A stretch of 64,000 nucleotides of DNA from Aeromicrobium sp. Root236 (GTDB lineage: Bacteria; Actinomycetota; Actinomycetes; Propionibacteriales; Nocardioidaceae), in the NCBI RefSeq assembly GCF_001428805.1, contig NZ_LMIS01000001.1, positions 682,001 to 746,000 on the forward strand, written 5' to 3'. The notes beneath the pieces were generated by a model. It searched no databases. It was not told where the DNA came from and worked only from the letters and a program-made list of their open reading frames with translations. How positions within the stretch are numbered: the first letter of the stretch is position 1; each line of letters begins with the position of its first letter. Positions 1 to 10,803 of this stretch are shown here, piece by piece. A program made the translations under genes and the position numbers.

Positions 1-1445
<1,445 letters not shown>

Positions 1446-1446
<1 letters not shown>

Positions 1447-2597
1447 CAGCGACCCCCGCCGGTTGAGCTTGTCGAAACCTCGCTGGTTGAGCCTGTCGAA
1501 GCCATGAGGTCCACGAATCTGTCGAAGAGGTAGGCCGCATCGTGCGGTCCGGCCGCAGCCTCCGGGTGGTACTGCACGCTGAACGCGGGCTGGTCGAGCA
1601 GTGCGAGGCCCTCGACGACGTTGTCGTTGAGGCACACGTGCGTGACCCGGCCGGGACCGTAGGGCGTCTCGAACGTGCCCTCGACCGGCGCATCGACCGC
1701 GAAGCCGTGGTTGTGCGCCGTGATCTCGACCTTGCCGGTCGTCAGGTCCTGGACGGGCTGGTTGATGCCGCGATGACCGTAGACCAGCTTGTAGGTGCCG
1801 AGGTCGAGCGCACGGCCGAAGACCTGGTTGCCGAGGCAGATGCCGAAGTACGGGATGCGCGCCTCGAGCACCTGCTTGAGCACCGCCGTCACGTGATCGG
1901 TCGTCGCCGGGTCACCGGGACCGTTGGACATGAACACGCCGTCGGGGCTGATCGCGGCGATCTCCTCGTACGTCGTGGTGGCCGGCATGACGTGCACCTC
2001 GATGCCACGCTCGGCCATGCGGCGCGGGGTCATGCCCTTGATGCCGAGGTCGATCGCCGCGACGGTGAGCCGCTTGTCGCCGACGGCAGGCACGACGTAC
2101 GTCGTGTCGGTCGTGACGTCGGCGAGGAAGTTGGCGCCCTTCATGCCAGGCGCGGAGGTGACCTTGGCCAGCAGCGCGTCGACGTCGGTGGACGCCGAGC
2201 TGATGCCACCGCGCATCGCACCGCGCTCGCGCAGGTGTCGCGTCAGCGCGCGCGTGTCGATGCCGGAGATGCCCACGACGTCCTGCGCCGCAAGCTCGTC
2301 GTCGAGCGAGCGGTTGGAGCGCCAGTTGGAGCGCACTCGCGCCGGGTCGCGGACGATGTAGCCGTCGACCCAGATGCGACGCGACTCGAAGTCCTCGTCG
2401 TTGATGCCGGTGTTGCCGATGTGCGGTGCCGTCATCGCGACGATCTGCCCCTTGTAGGACGGATCGGTCAGCGTCTCCTGGTAGCCCGTCATGCCGGTGG
2501 AGAACACGATCTCGCCGATCGTCTCGCCCACGGCGCCGAACGACTCGCCACGGAACACGCGTCCGTCCTCGAGCACGAGGATCGCCTCGGTCGTCAT
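1446..2597 (-). CDS. carA: Carbamoyl-phosphate synthase small chain (glutaminase)
   Basis: This 383-residue protein starts at the ATG at 2597 ([15 protein letters not shown]), which overlaps the pyrC stop by four bases. The N-terminal CPSase_sm domain is followed by a class I glutamine amidotransferase domain. Its triad is visible as Cys254 (FGICLGNQ), His344 and Glu346 (QYHPEA). It hydrolyses glutamine and passes ammonia to CarB. The last 18 or so residues (about 366-383, Ser/Thr/Gly rich) do not look like CarA. They are encoded by two copies of a short TTCGACARGCTCA repeat, so the 3' end of the gene has been extended by repeat DNA. Confidence 0.97.
1461..1500. repeat. Two copies of a GGTTGAGCYTGTCGAA element inside the carA 3' end
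   Basis: Copies lie at 1461-1476 and 1485-1500 and differ at one base. Read on the minus strand they give TTCGACARGCTCAACC. The same core (CCTTCGACAGGCTCA) recurs at 61462-61476 inside the flavin monooxygenase gene, so this is a dispersed repeat family. Here it encodes the atypical Ser/Thr-rich tail of CarA. Confidence 0.75.
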
Positions 2598-3889
2598 ACG
2601 ATGGCCCCTTCCACGAGCGCCCGGTCGCGGACGGTCGGTCTGCCGCGCAGGAACGTCGCGACGACCTCCCCGGGCAGCGTGAGCCCGGCGTACGGGTTGT
2701 TGCGCGACAGCGACGCCGTGTCGCGCGCGTCGATGACCCGCGTCGCAGCCGGATCGACGAGCACGATGTTGGCCGGCTCCCCCACCTCGAGCGGGCGACC
2801 CTGGTTGCCGACCCGGCCGATCTCGGCAGGCTTCGCCGACATCTTGTCGGCGACCTGCGCCCAGGTCAGCAGGCCTCTGTCGACCATGGTCTGCTGCACG
2901 ACCGACAGCGCGGTCTCGAGACCCAGCATGCCGAAGGCGGCAGCGGACCACTCGCACTCCTTGTCCTCCATGGGGTGGGGAGCATGATCCGTGGCCACGA
3001 TGTCAATCGTGCCGTCGGCGAGGCCCTCGCGCACGGCGGCGACGTCGTCGTTGGACCGCAGCGGTGGGTTGACCTTGTAGATCGGGTCGTAGCTGCGGAC
3101 CAGGTCGTCGCTCAGCAGCAGGTGGTGCGGGGTGACCTCGGCGGTGACGTCGATGCCGCGCCCCTTGGCCCAGCGGATGATCTCGACCGAGCCCCGCGTC
3201 GACAGGTGGCACACGTGCAGCCGCGATCCCACGTGCTCGGCGAGCAGCACGTCCCGCGCGATGATCGCCTCTTCGGCGACGGCGGGCCAGCCGGTCAGGC
3301 CGAGCTCGCCGGACAGCGGCCCCTCGTTCATCTGCGCGCCCTCGGTGAGGCGCGGCTCCTGCGCGTGCTGGGCGATGACGCCGTCGAACGCCTTGACGTA
3401 CTCCAGCGCCCTGCGCATGATCACCGCGTCGGAGACGCACTTGCCGTCGTCGGAGAACACCCGGACGCCGGCAGCGGAGTCGGCCATCGCGCCGAGCTCG
3501 GCCAGGCGCGAGCCGCCGAGGCCGATCGTGACGGCGCCGACGGGCTGCACGTCGCAGTAGCCACCCTCGCGCCCGAGGCGCCAGACCTGCTCGACGACAC
3601 CTGCGGTGTCGGCTACGGGATCGGTGTTGGCCATGGCGTGCACGCAGGTGAACCCGCCACGCGCGGCGGCCTTGGAGCCGCTCAGGACGGTCTCGGCGTC
3701 CTCACGGCCGGGCTCGCGTACGTGCGTGTGCAGGTCGACGAGGCCGGGCAGCGCGACCAGGCCGGTCGCGTCGATCACCTCGTCGCCGTCGAGCCCGGTG
3801 CCGATCGCGGTGATGACACCGTCCTCGATCGCGATGTCGCTGACGGTCTCGCCGAGGATGCTCGCTCCCCGGATGACGTACGAGCTCAT
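2594..3889 (-). CDS. pyrC: Dihydroorotase
   Basis: A 431-residue type I dihydroorotase, which cyclises N-carbamoyl-aspartate to dihydroorotate in pyrimidine synthesis. The metal-binding DLHTH motif supplies His54 and His56 and is followed by VREPG. Asp301 and His302 lie in the C-terminal DHAPH motif of this amidohydrolase family. Both ends overlap neighbours by four bases (ATGA with carA downstream and with pyrB upstream), consistent with one tightly coupled pyrR-pyrB-pyrC-carA-carB transcript. Confidence 0.97.
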   Translation of the reverse strand: MSSYVIRGASILGETVSDIAIEDGVITAIGTGLDGDEVIDATGLVALPGLVDLHTHVREPGREDAETVLSGSKAAARGGFTCVHAMANTDPVADTAGVVEQVWRLGREGGYCDVQPVGAVTIGLGGSRLAELGAMADSAAGVRVFSDDGKCVSDAVIMRRALEYVKAFDGVIAQHAQEPRLTEGAQMNEGPLSGELGLTGWPAVAEEAIIARDVLLAEHVGSRLHVCHLSTRGSVEIIRWAKGRGIDVTAEVTPHHLLLSDDLVRSYDPIYKVNPPLRSNDDVAAVREGLADGTIDIVATDHAPHPMEDKECEWSAAAFGMLGLETALSVVQQTMVDRGLLTWAQVADKMSAKPAEIGRVGNQGRPLEVGEPANIVLVDPAATRVIDARDTASLSRNNPYAGLTLPGEVVATFLRGRPTVRDRALVEGAIV

Positions 3890-4839
3890 TCAGTGCCTTC
3901 TTCGCTGGTGGATTCCCCGGCCGCGCCGCCGAGGAGGAGGTAGAGGACGGCCATGCGTACGGCCACACCGTTGGTGACCTGCTCGACGATGACCGATCGG
4001 ACATGGTCGGCGACGTCGGCGGTGATCTCCATGCCGCGGTTCATCGGGCCGGGGTGCATGACGATCGCGTGCTCGGGCAGCCGGTTGAGACGGGGCGTGT
4101 CGAGCCCGTAGCGGCGGCTGTACTCGCGCGCGCTGGGGAAGAACGCGGCGTTCATGCGCTCCTGCTGCACCCGCAGCATCATGACGGCGTCGGCCTTCTC
4201 GAGCGACGAGTCGAGGTCGTACGAGGTCTCGACCGGCCACTTCTCGACGCCGACCGGCAGCAACGTCGGCGGTGCGACGAGCGTGACGTTGGCGCCGAGG
4301 GTGTCGAGCAGCAGCGCGTTGGAGCGGGCCACGCGGCTGTGCAGGACATCGCCGACGATCGTGATGTTCTTGCCCTCGAGCTCGCCGAGGTGCCTGCGCA
4401 TCGTGAACGCGTCGAGCAGCGCCTGCGTCGGGTGCTCGTGCGTGCCGTCGCCGGCGTTGATGACCGCACCGTTGGTCCACTTGGCGTTGGCCAGGCGGTG
4501 CGGGGCACCGGAGTGCTGATGGCGGATGACGACCGCGTCGGCGCCCATGGCCTGCAACGTCAGGGCGGTGTCCTTGAGGCTCTCGCCCTTGGACACGCTC
4601 GAGCCCTTGGCCGAGAAGTTGATGACGTCGGCGCTGAGCCGCTTGGCCGCGGCCTCGAACGAGATGCGGGTGCGGGTCGAGTCCTCGAAGAACAGGTTGA
4701 CGACGGTGCGGCCGCGCAGCGTCGGCAGCTTCTTGATCGGCCTGCTGGCGACGCCGAGGAGCTCCTCGGCGGTGTCGAGGATGCGGATCGCGTCCGTACG
4801 GTCGAGGTCGCCCGCGCTGAGCAGGTGCGTGAAGGTCAT
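3886..4839 (-). CDS. pyrB: Aspartate carbamoyltransferase catalytic chain
   Basis: A 317-residue ATCase that joins carbamoyl phosphate and aspartate. The carbamoyl-phosphate loop STRTR is at residues 54-58, the conserved Lys at about 84, and HPTQ at 136-139. No pyrI regulatory subunit is next to it, so feedback control probably acts on expression through PyrR. The gene overlaps pyrC and pyrR by four bases each. Confidence 0.97.
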   Translation of the reverse strand: MTFTHLLSAGDLDRTDAIRILDTAEELLGVASRPIKKLPTLRGRTVVNLFFEDSTRTRISFEAAAKRLSADVINFSAKGSSVSKGESLKDTALTLQAMGADAVVIRHQHSGAPHRLANAKWTNGAVINAGDGTHEHPTQALLDAFTMRRHLGELEGKNITIVGDVLHSRVARSNALLLDTLGANVTLVAPPTLLPVGVEKWPVETSYDLDSSLEKADAVMMLRVQQERMNAAFFPSAREYSRRYGLDTPRLNRLPEHAIVMHPGPMNRGMEITADVADHVRSVIVEQVTNGVAVRMAVLYLLLGGAAGESTSEEGTE

Positions 4840-5414
4840 GCCGCTCCCCCCTGGATGTCGACGGCGTCGCGTTCGTCCGACTCGGTCAACGCGACCTTGA
4901 CCTTCTCGACGAGCGAGGTCGGCAGGTTCTTGCCCACGAAGTCGGCGCGTATCGGCAGCTCGCGGTGGCCGCGGTCGATCAGCACGGCGAGCTGCACGGC
5001 CTTGGGCCGGCCCAGCTCGTTGAGGGCATCGAGCGCGGCCCGGATCGTCCGGCCTGAGAACAACACGTCGTCCACAAGCACGACGATCTTGCCGTCGATG
5101 TCGTCGGGGATCTCGGTGTGCTCGAGCGCCCGGGCCGGCTTGAGCCGCAGGTCGTCGCGATACATCGTGATGTCGAGCGCACCGGCGGTGATCTCGCGGC
5201 CCTCGACCTCGGACATCCGCTTCGCGATGCGCCGGGCGAGGTGGACACCGCGGGTCGGGATGCCGAGCAGCACGACGTCGGAGGCGTCTCGGTTGCGCTC
5301 GAGGATCTCGTGAGTGATGCGCGTCAAGGCGCGGGAGATGTCCTTGTCGTCCAGGACGGTTCGAGCGGGTGCGTGCGTGGCGTCAGCACGGGGGGCGTCA
5401 TCAGACGCGACCAT
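4836..5414 (-). CDS. pyrR: PyrR, pyrimidine operon RNA-binding regulator / uracil phosphoribosyltransferase
   Basis: A 192-residue protein with a PRPP-binding motif ([12 protein letters not shown]) and the PyrR-type sequence [13 protein letters not shown]. The family binds UMP and then a stem-loop in the 5' leader of pyr mRNA; many members also have uracil phosphoribosyltransferase activity. The first 20 or so residues are variable and probably disordered. It is the first gene of the pyr operon. The ATG at 5414 has a clear AAGGAGG ribosome site (5421-5427), and a PyrR-type loop sits just before that site. Confidence 0.96.
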   Translation of the reverse strand: MVASDDAPRADATHAPARTVLDDKDISRALTRITHEILERNRDASDVVLLGIPTRGVHLARRIAKRMSEVEGREITAGALDITMYRDDLRLKPARALEHTEIPDDIDGKIVVLVDDVLFSGRTIRAALDALNELGRPKAVQLAVLIDRGHRELPIRADFVGKNLPTSLVEKVKVALTESDERDAVDIQGGAA

Positions 5415-5429
5415 GTCTGACCTCCTTCT

Positions 5430-5445
5430 CCGCCTCTCGGGACGG
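5430..5445 (-). promoter_or_regulatory. PyrR-binding RNA loop adjoining the pyrR ribosome-binding site
   Basis: On the minus strand this reads CCGUCCCGAGAGGCGG. It can form a short stem (CCG with CGG) and contains GUCCCGAGAGGC, which fits the PyrR-binding consensus RUCCNGNGAGGY. It lies two bases upstream of the AAGGAGG ribosome site, with no terminator hairpin between. This suggests UMP-dependent translational repression, as described in mycobacteria, rather than Bacillus-type attenuation. The match is seen directly; the mechanism is inferred. Confidence 0.75.
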
Positions 5446-5474
5446 CCGTTAAAGGATGTCGATGTTCGACGGTC

Positions 5475-5480
5475 AGCCTA
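5475..5480 (-). promoter_or_regulatory. Putative -10 element of the pyr operon
   Basis: TAGGCT on the minus strand. It would place the transcription start near 5468 and give a leader of about 53 nt that holds the PyrR loop and the ribosome site. No convincing -35 hexamer is visible at the usual distance. Confidence 0.4.
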
Positions 5481-5488
5481 GCAGCGCG

Positions 5489-6091
5489 TCACTCGTGATC
5501 CGGACGCGGCTCGGCGAGCTGAGCGCGAATCGCGGCCCGACGTCTGAAGCCGGCCCAAGCCCGCCATCCGGAGAACAGGATGAGTGCCGCGAGCACGATG
5601 AGCACGACGCGATTGCGGGATCCCTGGAGCACGCCGACGAGCGCCAGCGACCAGAAGGTCAGGCCGACGACGTGTCCCCACGCGGAGAAGACCCAGTTCA
5701 TCAGCCGGGAGTTGTCGGGGTGATCTTCTGGCACGTCCAACGGGGCAGACGGGTCGAGGTCGACGTCCACGTGGCCGCCGTCGCTCTCGATGGCGACCGC
5801 GAGACGGCGTATGACGCTGTCCAGCTTGGACACGAGGAAGTACGCCTCGTCACCCGATCGTGTCGTGACGACCAACCGTCGACGCGGCACCCTGAACGAT
5901 CGCGGCGCCCGGGACAGTCGTACGACATCCACCAGCTTCGTGCTGAACGCCGTGTCCCCACCGAGCGCACGCTCGAGTCCGTGCGGTTCGAAAGTCAGGA
6001 CCCCCTCGGCAACCCGCACATGGCCGCCGAGTGCGCGGTCGCCACGCCAATAGTTGGCTCGTGCCGACCAATCCCCCGAAGACGACGTCAT
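5489..6091 (-). CDS. Hypothetical membrane protein with two C-terminal transmembrane segments
   Basis: A 200-residue protein I do not recognise. The N-terminal 110 residues are soluble and beta-rich in character (GVLTFEPHGLERALGG, then RRLVVTTRSGDEAYFLV), resembling a PH/GRAM-like fold, though I would not insist on this. Two hydrophobic stretches follow (about 135-155 and 163-180), then a basic tail. Its stop lies 9 bp beyond the putative pyrR -10 element, so the pyr promoter lies against the end of this gene. The gene upstream (6109-7059) ends only 17 bp before its start, so the two may be cotranscribed. Confidence 0.7.
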   Translation of the reverse strand: MTSSSGDWSARANYWRGDRALGGHVRVAEGVLTFEPHGLERALGGDTAFSTKLVDVVRLSRAPRSFRVPRRRLVVTTRSGDEAYFLVSKLDSVIRRLAVAIESDGGHVDVDLDPSAPLDVPEDHPDNSRLMNWVFSAWGHVVGLTFWSLALVGVLQGSRNRVVLIVLAALILFSGWRAWAGFRRRAAIRAQLAEPRPDHE

Positions 6092-6108
6092 GGCTCAAGC
6101 ATCGGGTG

Positions 6109-7059
6109 TCACGAGAGCCTCGCAAGCTGACCACGGATTGCATCGAGCTGTTCGGGATCGATCTCGTCGGACAGCCGCATGCGCCAGTCCCATGGACCGT
6201 CGGTCCACATCTCGTACCCCCGAGGGTCGTCGTCCTCCCACGCACCGGTGCTGTGGGGTCGCCGCTCGACGACCAGGTAGCCCGAGAGGTCGAACATGGC
6301 GTGGAACGAGCCGTCGTCCCCGACGTTGAACACCTCGGGGCTGGCGCTGAGCCGTACGGAGATGTCCGGCAGCTGAAGGGCCGCCACCTTCTCGCGCCGC
6401 TCCGCGTCGCCGCGCTCGACCATCTCCTGGATGTCGTCGGGGAGCTCGTCAGGATCGCTGTAGGCGAAGTGGAACGGCCCGTCCCACGTGAACAGGTCGT
6501 CGGCGAGCTCGACGCCGTGGTCGATGTCGGTCCAGCGGAACACGTCGCCGAACTCGTCGCTGCCCCATCGCAGCTGCATGCCCGTGGCGGCATCGATCAC
6601 GAGCGTGATCGAAACGGGCTTGTGAGGCGGCGGCGCGATCTCCACCTGCCACGCTGCTCGGCCGAGGTAGGTCGTGCTGACCGCCGGACCGGTCGGGGTC
6701 GTGAAGTCGTTCCCGCGCCACCGTGTCGGGTTGGGCCGGGCGATCGCGTAGTCGTACGAGTGGCCGGTGTACTCGTCATCGATCTTGATGAGACCCGGCG
6801 TGTCGCTGCCCGGGTGGAATGTCCAGCCGCGATCCGCACCCTGGATGTGGACCAGCTCCCCGTCGAGCGTCTCGACCCGATAGCGCGGCCCGCTCTTGTG
6901 GACGCGGAGCAGGCGCCGCGGGGCACCCTCTCCGGTGTCCTCGTCCTCGTACCGATCGTCGACCTCGACGACCCCCGTGAACGAGGGCTCCTCGGACTCG
7001 CCGAAGCACATCAGCAGGATCAGCTCGGGCCAGCTCGGGACGCGGTCCACATCGGTCAT
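6109..7059 (-). CDS. Hypothetical protein, possibly lipoprotein-carrier or sigma-regulator-like fold
   Basis: A 316-residue, acidic, apparently soluble protein with no signal peptide or membrane segment that I can see. The middle part (RYRVETLDGELVHIQG, GRAAWQVEIAPP, LVIDAATGMQLRW) has the rhythm of the LolA/RseB-like beta half-barrel seen in many actinobacterial proteins. That is a weak, pattern-based impression. It is followed after 17 bp by the membrane protein at 5489-6091. No catalytic motif is evident. Confidence 0.7.
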   Translation of the reverse strand: MTDVDRVPSWPELILLMCFGESEEPSFTGVVEVDDRYEDEDTGEGAPRRLLRVHKSGPRYRVETLDGELVHIQGADRGWTFHPGSDTPGLIKIDDEYTGHSYDYAIARPNPTRWRGNDFTTPTGPAVSTTYLGRAAWQVEIAPPPHKPVSITLVIDAATGMQLRWGSDEFGDVFRWTDIDHGVELADDLFTWDGPFHFAYSDPDELPDDIQEMVERGDAERREKVAALQLPDISVRLSASPEVFNVGDDGSFHAMFDLSGYLVVERRPHSTGAWEDDDPRGYEMWTDGPWDWRMRLSDEIDPEQLDAIRGQLARLS

Positions 7060-7086
7060 GCAGCGAGTATGTCCGATCGCCCAGCG

Positions 7087-7152
7087 CCGCGATGTGTGAA
7101 GTTTAAGGCGTCATCAAGACGCTGAAGCGCCTCTAACCCCACAAAATCGCGG
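7087..7152. repeat. Imperfect hairpin repeat, copy A, downstream of nusB
   Basis: The left arm (7087-7110) starts CCGCGATGTGTGAAG and ends AAGGCG. The right arm (7128-7152) starts CGCCT and ends AAATCGCGG. The arms are imperfect inverted repeats around a 17-nt loop. A close relative with a much better stem lies at 26146-26210. It sits 14 bp beyond the nusB stop and may end the aroC-nusB transcript. Confidence 0.6.
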
Positions 7153-7165
7153 GCGTAGGCGCTGG

Positions 7166-7576
7166 TCAGACGGCCAGGGTGGGCTTGAGCTCGACGATCT
7201 TGCTCAGCAGGCCGTTGACGAACGACGGCGACTCGTCGGTCGACAGGTCGCTCGCGAGGCTCACGGCTTCGCTGACGGCGACGGCGTCGGGGACGTCGTC
7301 GACGTAGAGGATCTCGTAGGCCCCGATGCGCAGCAGGTTGCGGTCGACAGCCGGCATGCGCTCGAGCGTCCAGTCCTTCGCGTTCTCGGCGATGATCTCG
7401 TCGAGCCGGTCACGATGCGTGACGACGCCCTCGATCAGCAGCACCGCGTAGTCGTTGACCGGGTACTCCGCGTCGGCCCGACGATCGGCCAGCGTGCCGC
7501 CGGGCGGCAGGCTCTGCGCCTCGGACTCGAAGAGGATGTCGAGGGCGCGCTTGCGGGACTTCGTACGAGCGGCCAT
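7166..7576 (-). CDS. nusB: Transcription antitermination factor NusB
   Basis: A 136-residue all-helical NusB. Diagnostic stretches are KSRKRALDILFESE at the N terminus, then ENAKDWTLERMPAVDRNLLRIGAYEIL and NGLLSKIVE. NusB with NusE (S10) binds boxA RNA in rRNA operons. The ATG overlaps the efp stop (TGATG). It is the last gene of the aroC-aroK-aroB-pepQ-efp-nusB run, a well-known actinobacterial order. Confidence 0.96.
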   Translation of the reverse strand: MAARTKSRKRALDILFESEAQSLPPGGTLADRRADAEYPVNDYAVLLIEGVVTHRDRLDEIIAENAKDWTLERMPAVDRNLLRIGAYEILYVDDVPDAVAVSEAVSLASDLSTDESPSFVNGLLSKIVELKPTLAV

Positions 7577-8139
7577 CAGGCCTGCACGCGACCGAGGTAG
7601 CTGCCGTCGCGGGTGTCGACCTTGATCTTCTCGCCGTTGACGATGAACAGCGGGACCTGGATCTCCTTGCCGGTCTCGAGGCGGGCCGGCTTGGTGCCGC
7701 CGCTCGAGCGGTCGCCCTGGAGGCCCGGCTCGGTGTACTCGACGAGCAGCTCGACCGACGCCGGGAGCTCGATGTAGAGCGGCACGCCTTCGTGCATCGC
7801 GACCATCGCGTCCTGGTTGTCGAGCATGTAGTCCTTGGCGTCACCGACGACGGCCTCGGGGATGTTGATCTGGTCGTACGTCGTCTTGTCCATGAAGACG
7901 TACGAGTCGCCGTCGTGGTAGAGGTACTGGAAGTCGCGCTTGTCGACGTTGGCGGTCTCGATCTTGAGGCCCGCGTTGAACGTCTTGTCGACGGTCTTGC
8001 CACTCATGACGTTCTTGAGGGTCGTCTTGACCATCGCGCCGCCCTTGCCGGGCTTGTGGTGCTGGAACCACACGACGGACCAGAGCTGTCCGTCGAGGTC
8101 GAGGACCATGCCGTTCTTGATGTCGTTCGTGGTGGCCAT
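7576..8139 (-). CDS. efp: Translation elongation factor P
   Basis: A 187-residue EF-P. It has an N-terminal KOW-like domain with the tip loop HHKPGKGGA carrying the conserved Lys near residue 32, then two OB domains ([15 protein letters not shown] and [14 protein letters not shown]). It relieves stalling at polyproline stretches. No modification enzyme (EpmA, EarP or YmfI) is nearby, as expected in actinobacteria. The start overlaps the end of pepQ. Confidence 0.97.
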   Translation of the reverse strand: MATTNDIKNGMVLDLDGQLWSVVWFQHHKPGKGGAMVKTTLKNVMSGKTVDKTFNAGLKIETANVDKRDFQYLYHDGDSYVFMDKTTYDQINIPEAVVGDAKDYMLDNQDAMVAMHEGVPLYIELPASVELLVEYTEPGLQGDRSSGGTKPARLETGKEIQVPLFIVNGEKIKVDTRDGSYLGRVQA

Positions 8140-9206
8140 CAGCCAATCTCCAGGAGGTCTTTGGTCATCGTGGTGAGCACCTCGGGGGCGCCCGTGGTCA
8201 CGAGGACGGTGTCTTCGATACGCACTCCCCCGCGACCCGGGACATAGATGCCCGGCTCCATCGTGAGGACAGTGCGACTAGCCAGTTTACCTGTGTGTGA
8301 GGCCCCGATGAACGGGTCCTCGTGGATCTCGAGCCCGACGCCGTGTCCGAGCCCCGTCGTGAACGCGTGGAGCCACCCTGCAGCCTCCAGGCTGGCGGTC
8401 GCCGCAGCGTACGAATCGGCGACCGCCACGCCCTCGCGCAGGGTCTCGAGCCCGGCCGCCTGCGACTCACGTACGGCCGCGTGGATCTCGCGCTGCCAGT
8501 CGTCGGCGCGGCCGAGCACGAACGTACGCGTGCAGTCGGCGTGGTAGCCGTCGACGCGGGCACCGAAGTCGATCTTGACCAGGTCACCGTCGCCGAGGAG
8601 GCGATCCGTGGGGCTGTGGTGCGGGATCGCCGAGTTCTCTCCCGCGGCGAGGATCGTCTCGAACGCGATCGCCTCGGCGCCGAGGTCGAGCATGCGGTTC
8701 TCGAGGTCGCGGGCTACGGCCCGCTCCGTACGACCTGCAAGTGGGCCCTGCAGCAACGAGTCGAGCGCCCGGGTCGAGATGTCGCACGCCCGGCGCAGGG
8801 CATCGACCTCGACGTCGTCCTTGACCTCGCGCAACGACTCGACGACCCGCTCCGCCGGCACTAACGCAGTGCCGGGCGCGAGCTCGCTGAGCCGCCTGTG
8901 GCTGTCGACGCTGAGCGTGTGCGTCTCGACCGCCCAGGACCCGCCGGCGATGTGCTCGACGGCACCGCCGAGCAGGTCACGGCCGATCTGGTGCGTGACG
9001 TCGGGCAGCTCCGCGTCCGCCTGGTCGCGGTAGCGGCCGTCGGTGAGGAACACCGCATCGCCCTCGCGCGGCACGACCAGGGCTCCGTTGGAGCCGGTGA
9101 AGCCGGTGAGATAGCGGACGTTGACCAGGGTCGTGACCACGATGCCATCGAGGCCCCGGCCGGCGAGCTCCGCGACGAGGCGCTCGCGGCGCGCGGCCGT
9201 GCTCAC
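8139..9206 (-). CDS. pepQ: M24-family Xaa-Pro aminopeptidase/dipeptidase
   Basis: A 355-residue creatinase/prolidase-fold peptidase. The N-terminal domain ([17 protein letters not shown]) precedes the pita-bread domain. Metal ligands are seen in [19 protein letters not shown] (two Asp), [12 protein letters not shown] (His), MEPGIYVPG (Glu) and VRIEDT (Glu). It should remove proline-linked N-terminal residues. The start is a GTG at 9206 that overlaps the aroB stop. This gene sits in the same place as pepQ next to efp in mycobacteria. Confidence 0.93.
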   Translation of the reverse strand: MSTAARRERLVAELAGRGLDGIVVTTLVNVRYLTGFTGSNGALVVPREGDAVFLTDGRYRDQADAELPDVTHQIGRDLLGGAVEHIAGGSWAVETHTLSVDSHRRLSELAPGTALVPAERVVESLREVKDDVEVDALRRACDISTRALDSLLQGPLAGRTERAVARDLENRMLDLGAEAIAFETILAAGENSAIPHHSPTDRLLGDGDLVKIDFGARVDGYHADCTRTFVLGRADDWQREIHAAVRESQAAGLETLREGVAVADSYAAATASLEAAGWLHAFTTGLGHGVGLEIHEDPFIGASHTGKLASRTVLTMEPGIYVPGRGGVRIEDTVLVTTGAPEVLTTMTKDLLEIG

Positions 9207-10294
9207 GAGGAGATCGCCCGATAGGCGTCGAGGATCAGCTGCTCGTCAGGTCCCGCAAGGATCGCCGGCCTCGCCAGTCCGTCGAGCACCACGAAGCGCA
9301 ACTGGTCGCCGCGGGTCTTCTTGTCGAGCCGCATCGTGGCCGACAGCGCTTCCCAGATGCCCGGCCGGTAGGTCATGGGCAGCCCCAGCGCGCCGAGGAT
9401 CGAGCGGTGGCGGTCCAGCAGGTCCTGGTCGATGCGGCCGGCGCGGTGCGCCACCTCGGCGACGAACACCATGCCGATGGACACCGCCTCGCCGTGACGG
9501 ATGCGGTAGTGCTCGAACCGCTCGACCGCGTGGCCGAACGTGTGACCGTAGTTGAGCGCCTCGCGGCCGATCCCGTCCTCACCGGTCTCGCGGAGGTCGC
9601 CGGCGACCGTGCGGGCCTTGACCGTGATGCCCTTGGCGATCAGCTCGGCGACGATCGGCGACGACGCGTCTGCGAGCGACTCGGGCGCGGCCTCGATCAG
9701 GTCGAGGATCGTGGGATCGGCGATGAAGCCGCACTTGGCGACCTCGGCCAACCCGCTGCGCAGCTCGGCGGCAGGCAGGCTGTGCAGCACGTCGAGGTCG
9801 CAGAGCACCCCGACCGGCTCGTGGAACGCGCCGACGAGGTTCTTGCCCTCGCCGGTGTTGATGCCGGTCTTGCCGCCGACCGCGGCGTCGACCATGCCGA
9901 GCACCGTCGTCGGGACGTTGACGAAGCGGACCCCCCGCAACCAGCTGGCTGCGACGAATCCGGCGAGGTCCGTGGTGGACCCGCCGCCCAGGCCGACGAT
10001 GACGTCCGAACGGGTGAAGCCCGCCTCGCCGAGCACCTTCCAGCAGAACGCCAGCACGTCGGCGGTCTTGGCCGACTCCCCGTCGGGCACCTCGATCAGG
10101 TGCACCTCGAGCGCGTCGGAGACCAGCGGCTCACGCAGCACCTCGGCCTGCTTGGCCATCGTCGGCGAGTGGATGATCGCGACGCGCAGGACGCCGAGGC
10201 CGAAGCCGATGAGTCCGCGCAGCTGCTCGTGCACGCCGTTGCCGATCACCACGTCGTACGGGCGATCGGTGGGCACGGTCAGGCGCGTGGTCAT
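9203..10294 (-). CDS. aroB: 3-dehydroquinate synthase
   Basis: A 363-residue AroB that converts DAHP to 3-dehydroquinate using NAD and a divalent metal. The signature GLGGGSTTDLAGFVAASWLRG, the FVNVPTTVLGMVDAAVGGKTGIN segment and the late NYGHTFGHAVE metal-binding stretch are all present. It overlaps aroK upstream and pepQ downstream by four bases. Shikimate genes aroC, aroK and aroB run together here, while aroE lies about 3 kb away. Confidence 0.97.
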   Translation of the reverse strand: MTTRLTVPTDRPYDVVIGNGVHEQLRGLIGFGLGVLRVAIIHSPTMAKQAEVLREPLVSDALEVHLIEVPDGESAKTADVLAFCWKVLGEAGFTRSDVIVGLGGGSTTDLAGFVAASWLRGVRFVNVPTTVLGMVDAAVGGKTGINTGEGKNLVGAFHEPVGVLCDLDVLHSLPAAELRSGLAEVAKCGFIADPTILDLIEAAPESLADASSPIVAELIAKGITVKARTVAGDLRETGEDGIGREALNYGHTFGHAVERFEHYRIRHGEAVSIGMVFVAEVAHRAGRIDQDLLDRHRSILGALGLPMTYRPGIWEALSATMRLDKKTRGDQLRFVVLDGLARPAILAGPDEQLILDAYRAISS

Positions 10295-10803
10295 GCGGGA
10301 TCCTCTGCGATCAGGGTCAGGGCTCGGTCGGTGACCTCGTCGGCGTCCAGCTCGTCGGTGACGATCGTGAAACGCGCGACCTCAGCGTAGAGCGGGCGGC
10401 GCTGGTCCATCAGGTTCTTCATCTGGGCGCGGACGTTGCCGAGCAGCAGCGGCCGGTTGGCGTTCATGCCGACGCGCGCAACGGCGGCGGGGAGGCTCAC
10501 GTCGAGGAAGATCACGCGATGCTGCTTGAGCAGCTCACGGGTCGTGGCGCTGAGCACGGCACCGCCGCCAAGGGCGAGCACCCCGTCGTGGTCGCTCAGT
10601 GCCGCGGCGACGGCCTTCTCCTCCAGGGCGCGGAAGTGAGCCTCGCCGTGGTCGATGAAGATGTCCTGCACCGACACGCCCTCGGTGGCCTCGACATCCT
10701 GATCGGTGTCGCGGAACGCTGCTCCCAACCTCTGGGCCAGCGTCTCAGCCACGGTGGTCTTGCCCGCACCGGGCGGACCGACGAGGACGACAACGGGGCT
10801 CAA
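10291..10803 (-). CDS. aroK: Shikimate kinase
   Basis: A 170-residue P-loop kinase with GPPGAGKTT near residue 9, the shikimate-binding RDTDQDVE, and GGGAVLS. It phosphorylates shikimate. The start is an unusual TTG at 10803 that overlaps the aroC stop (TTGA). No other start in that frame keeps the first beta strand before the P-loop, so TTG is preferred. Low initiation could be offset by coupling to aroC. Confidence 0.95.
   Translation of the reverse strand: MSPVVVLVGPPGAGKTTVAETLAQRLGAAFRDTDQDVEATEGVSVQDIFIDHGEAHFRALEEKAVAAALSDHDGVLALGGGAVLSATTRELLKQHRVIFLDVSLPAAVARVGMNANRPLLLGNVRAQMKNLMDQRRPLYAEVARFTIVTDELDADEVTDRALTLIAEDPA

Noticed and set aside
5451..5480. LexA box near the pyrR promoter (TCGAAC...)
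   Set aside because: Only one half-site is present; the matching GTTCGA half is missing.
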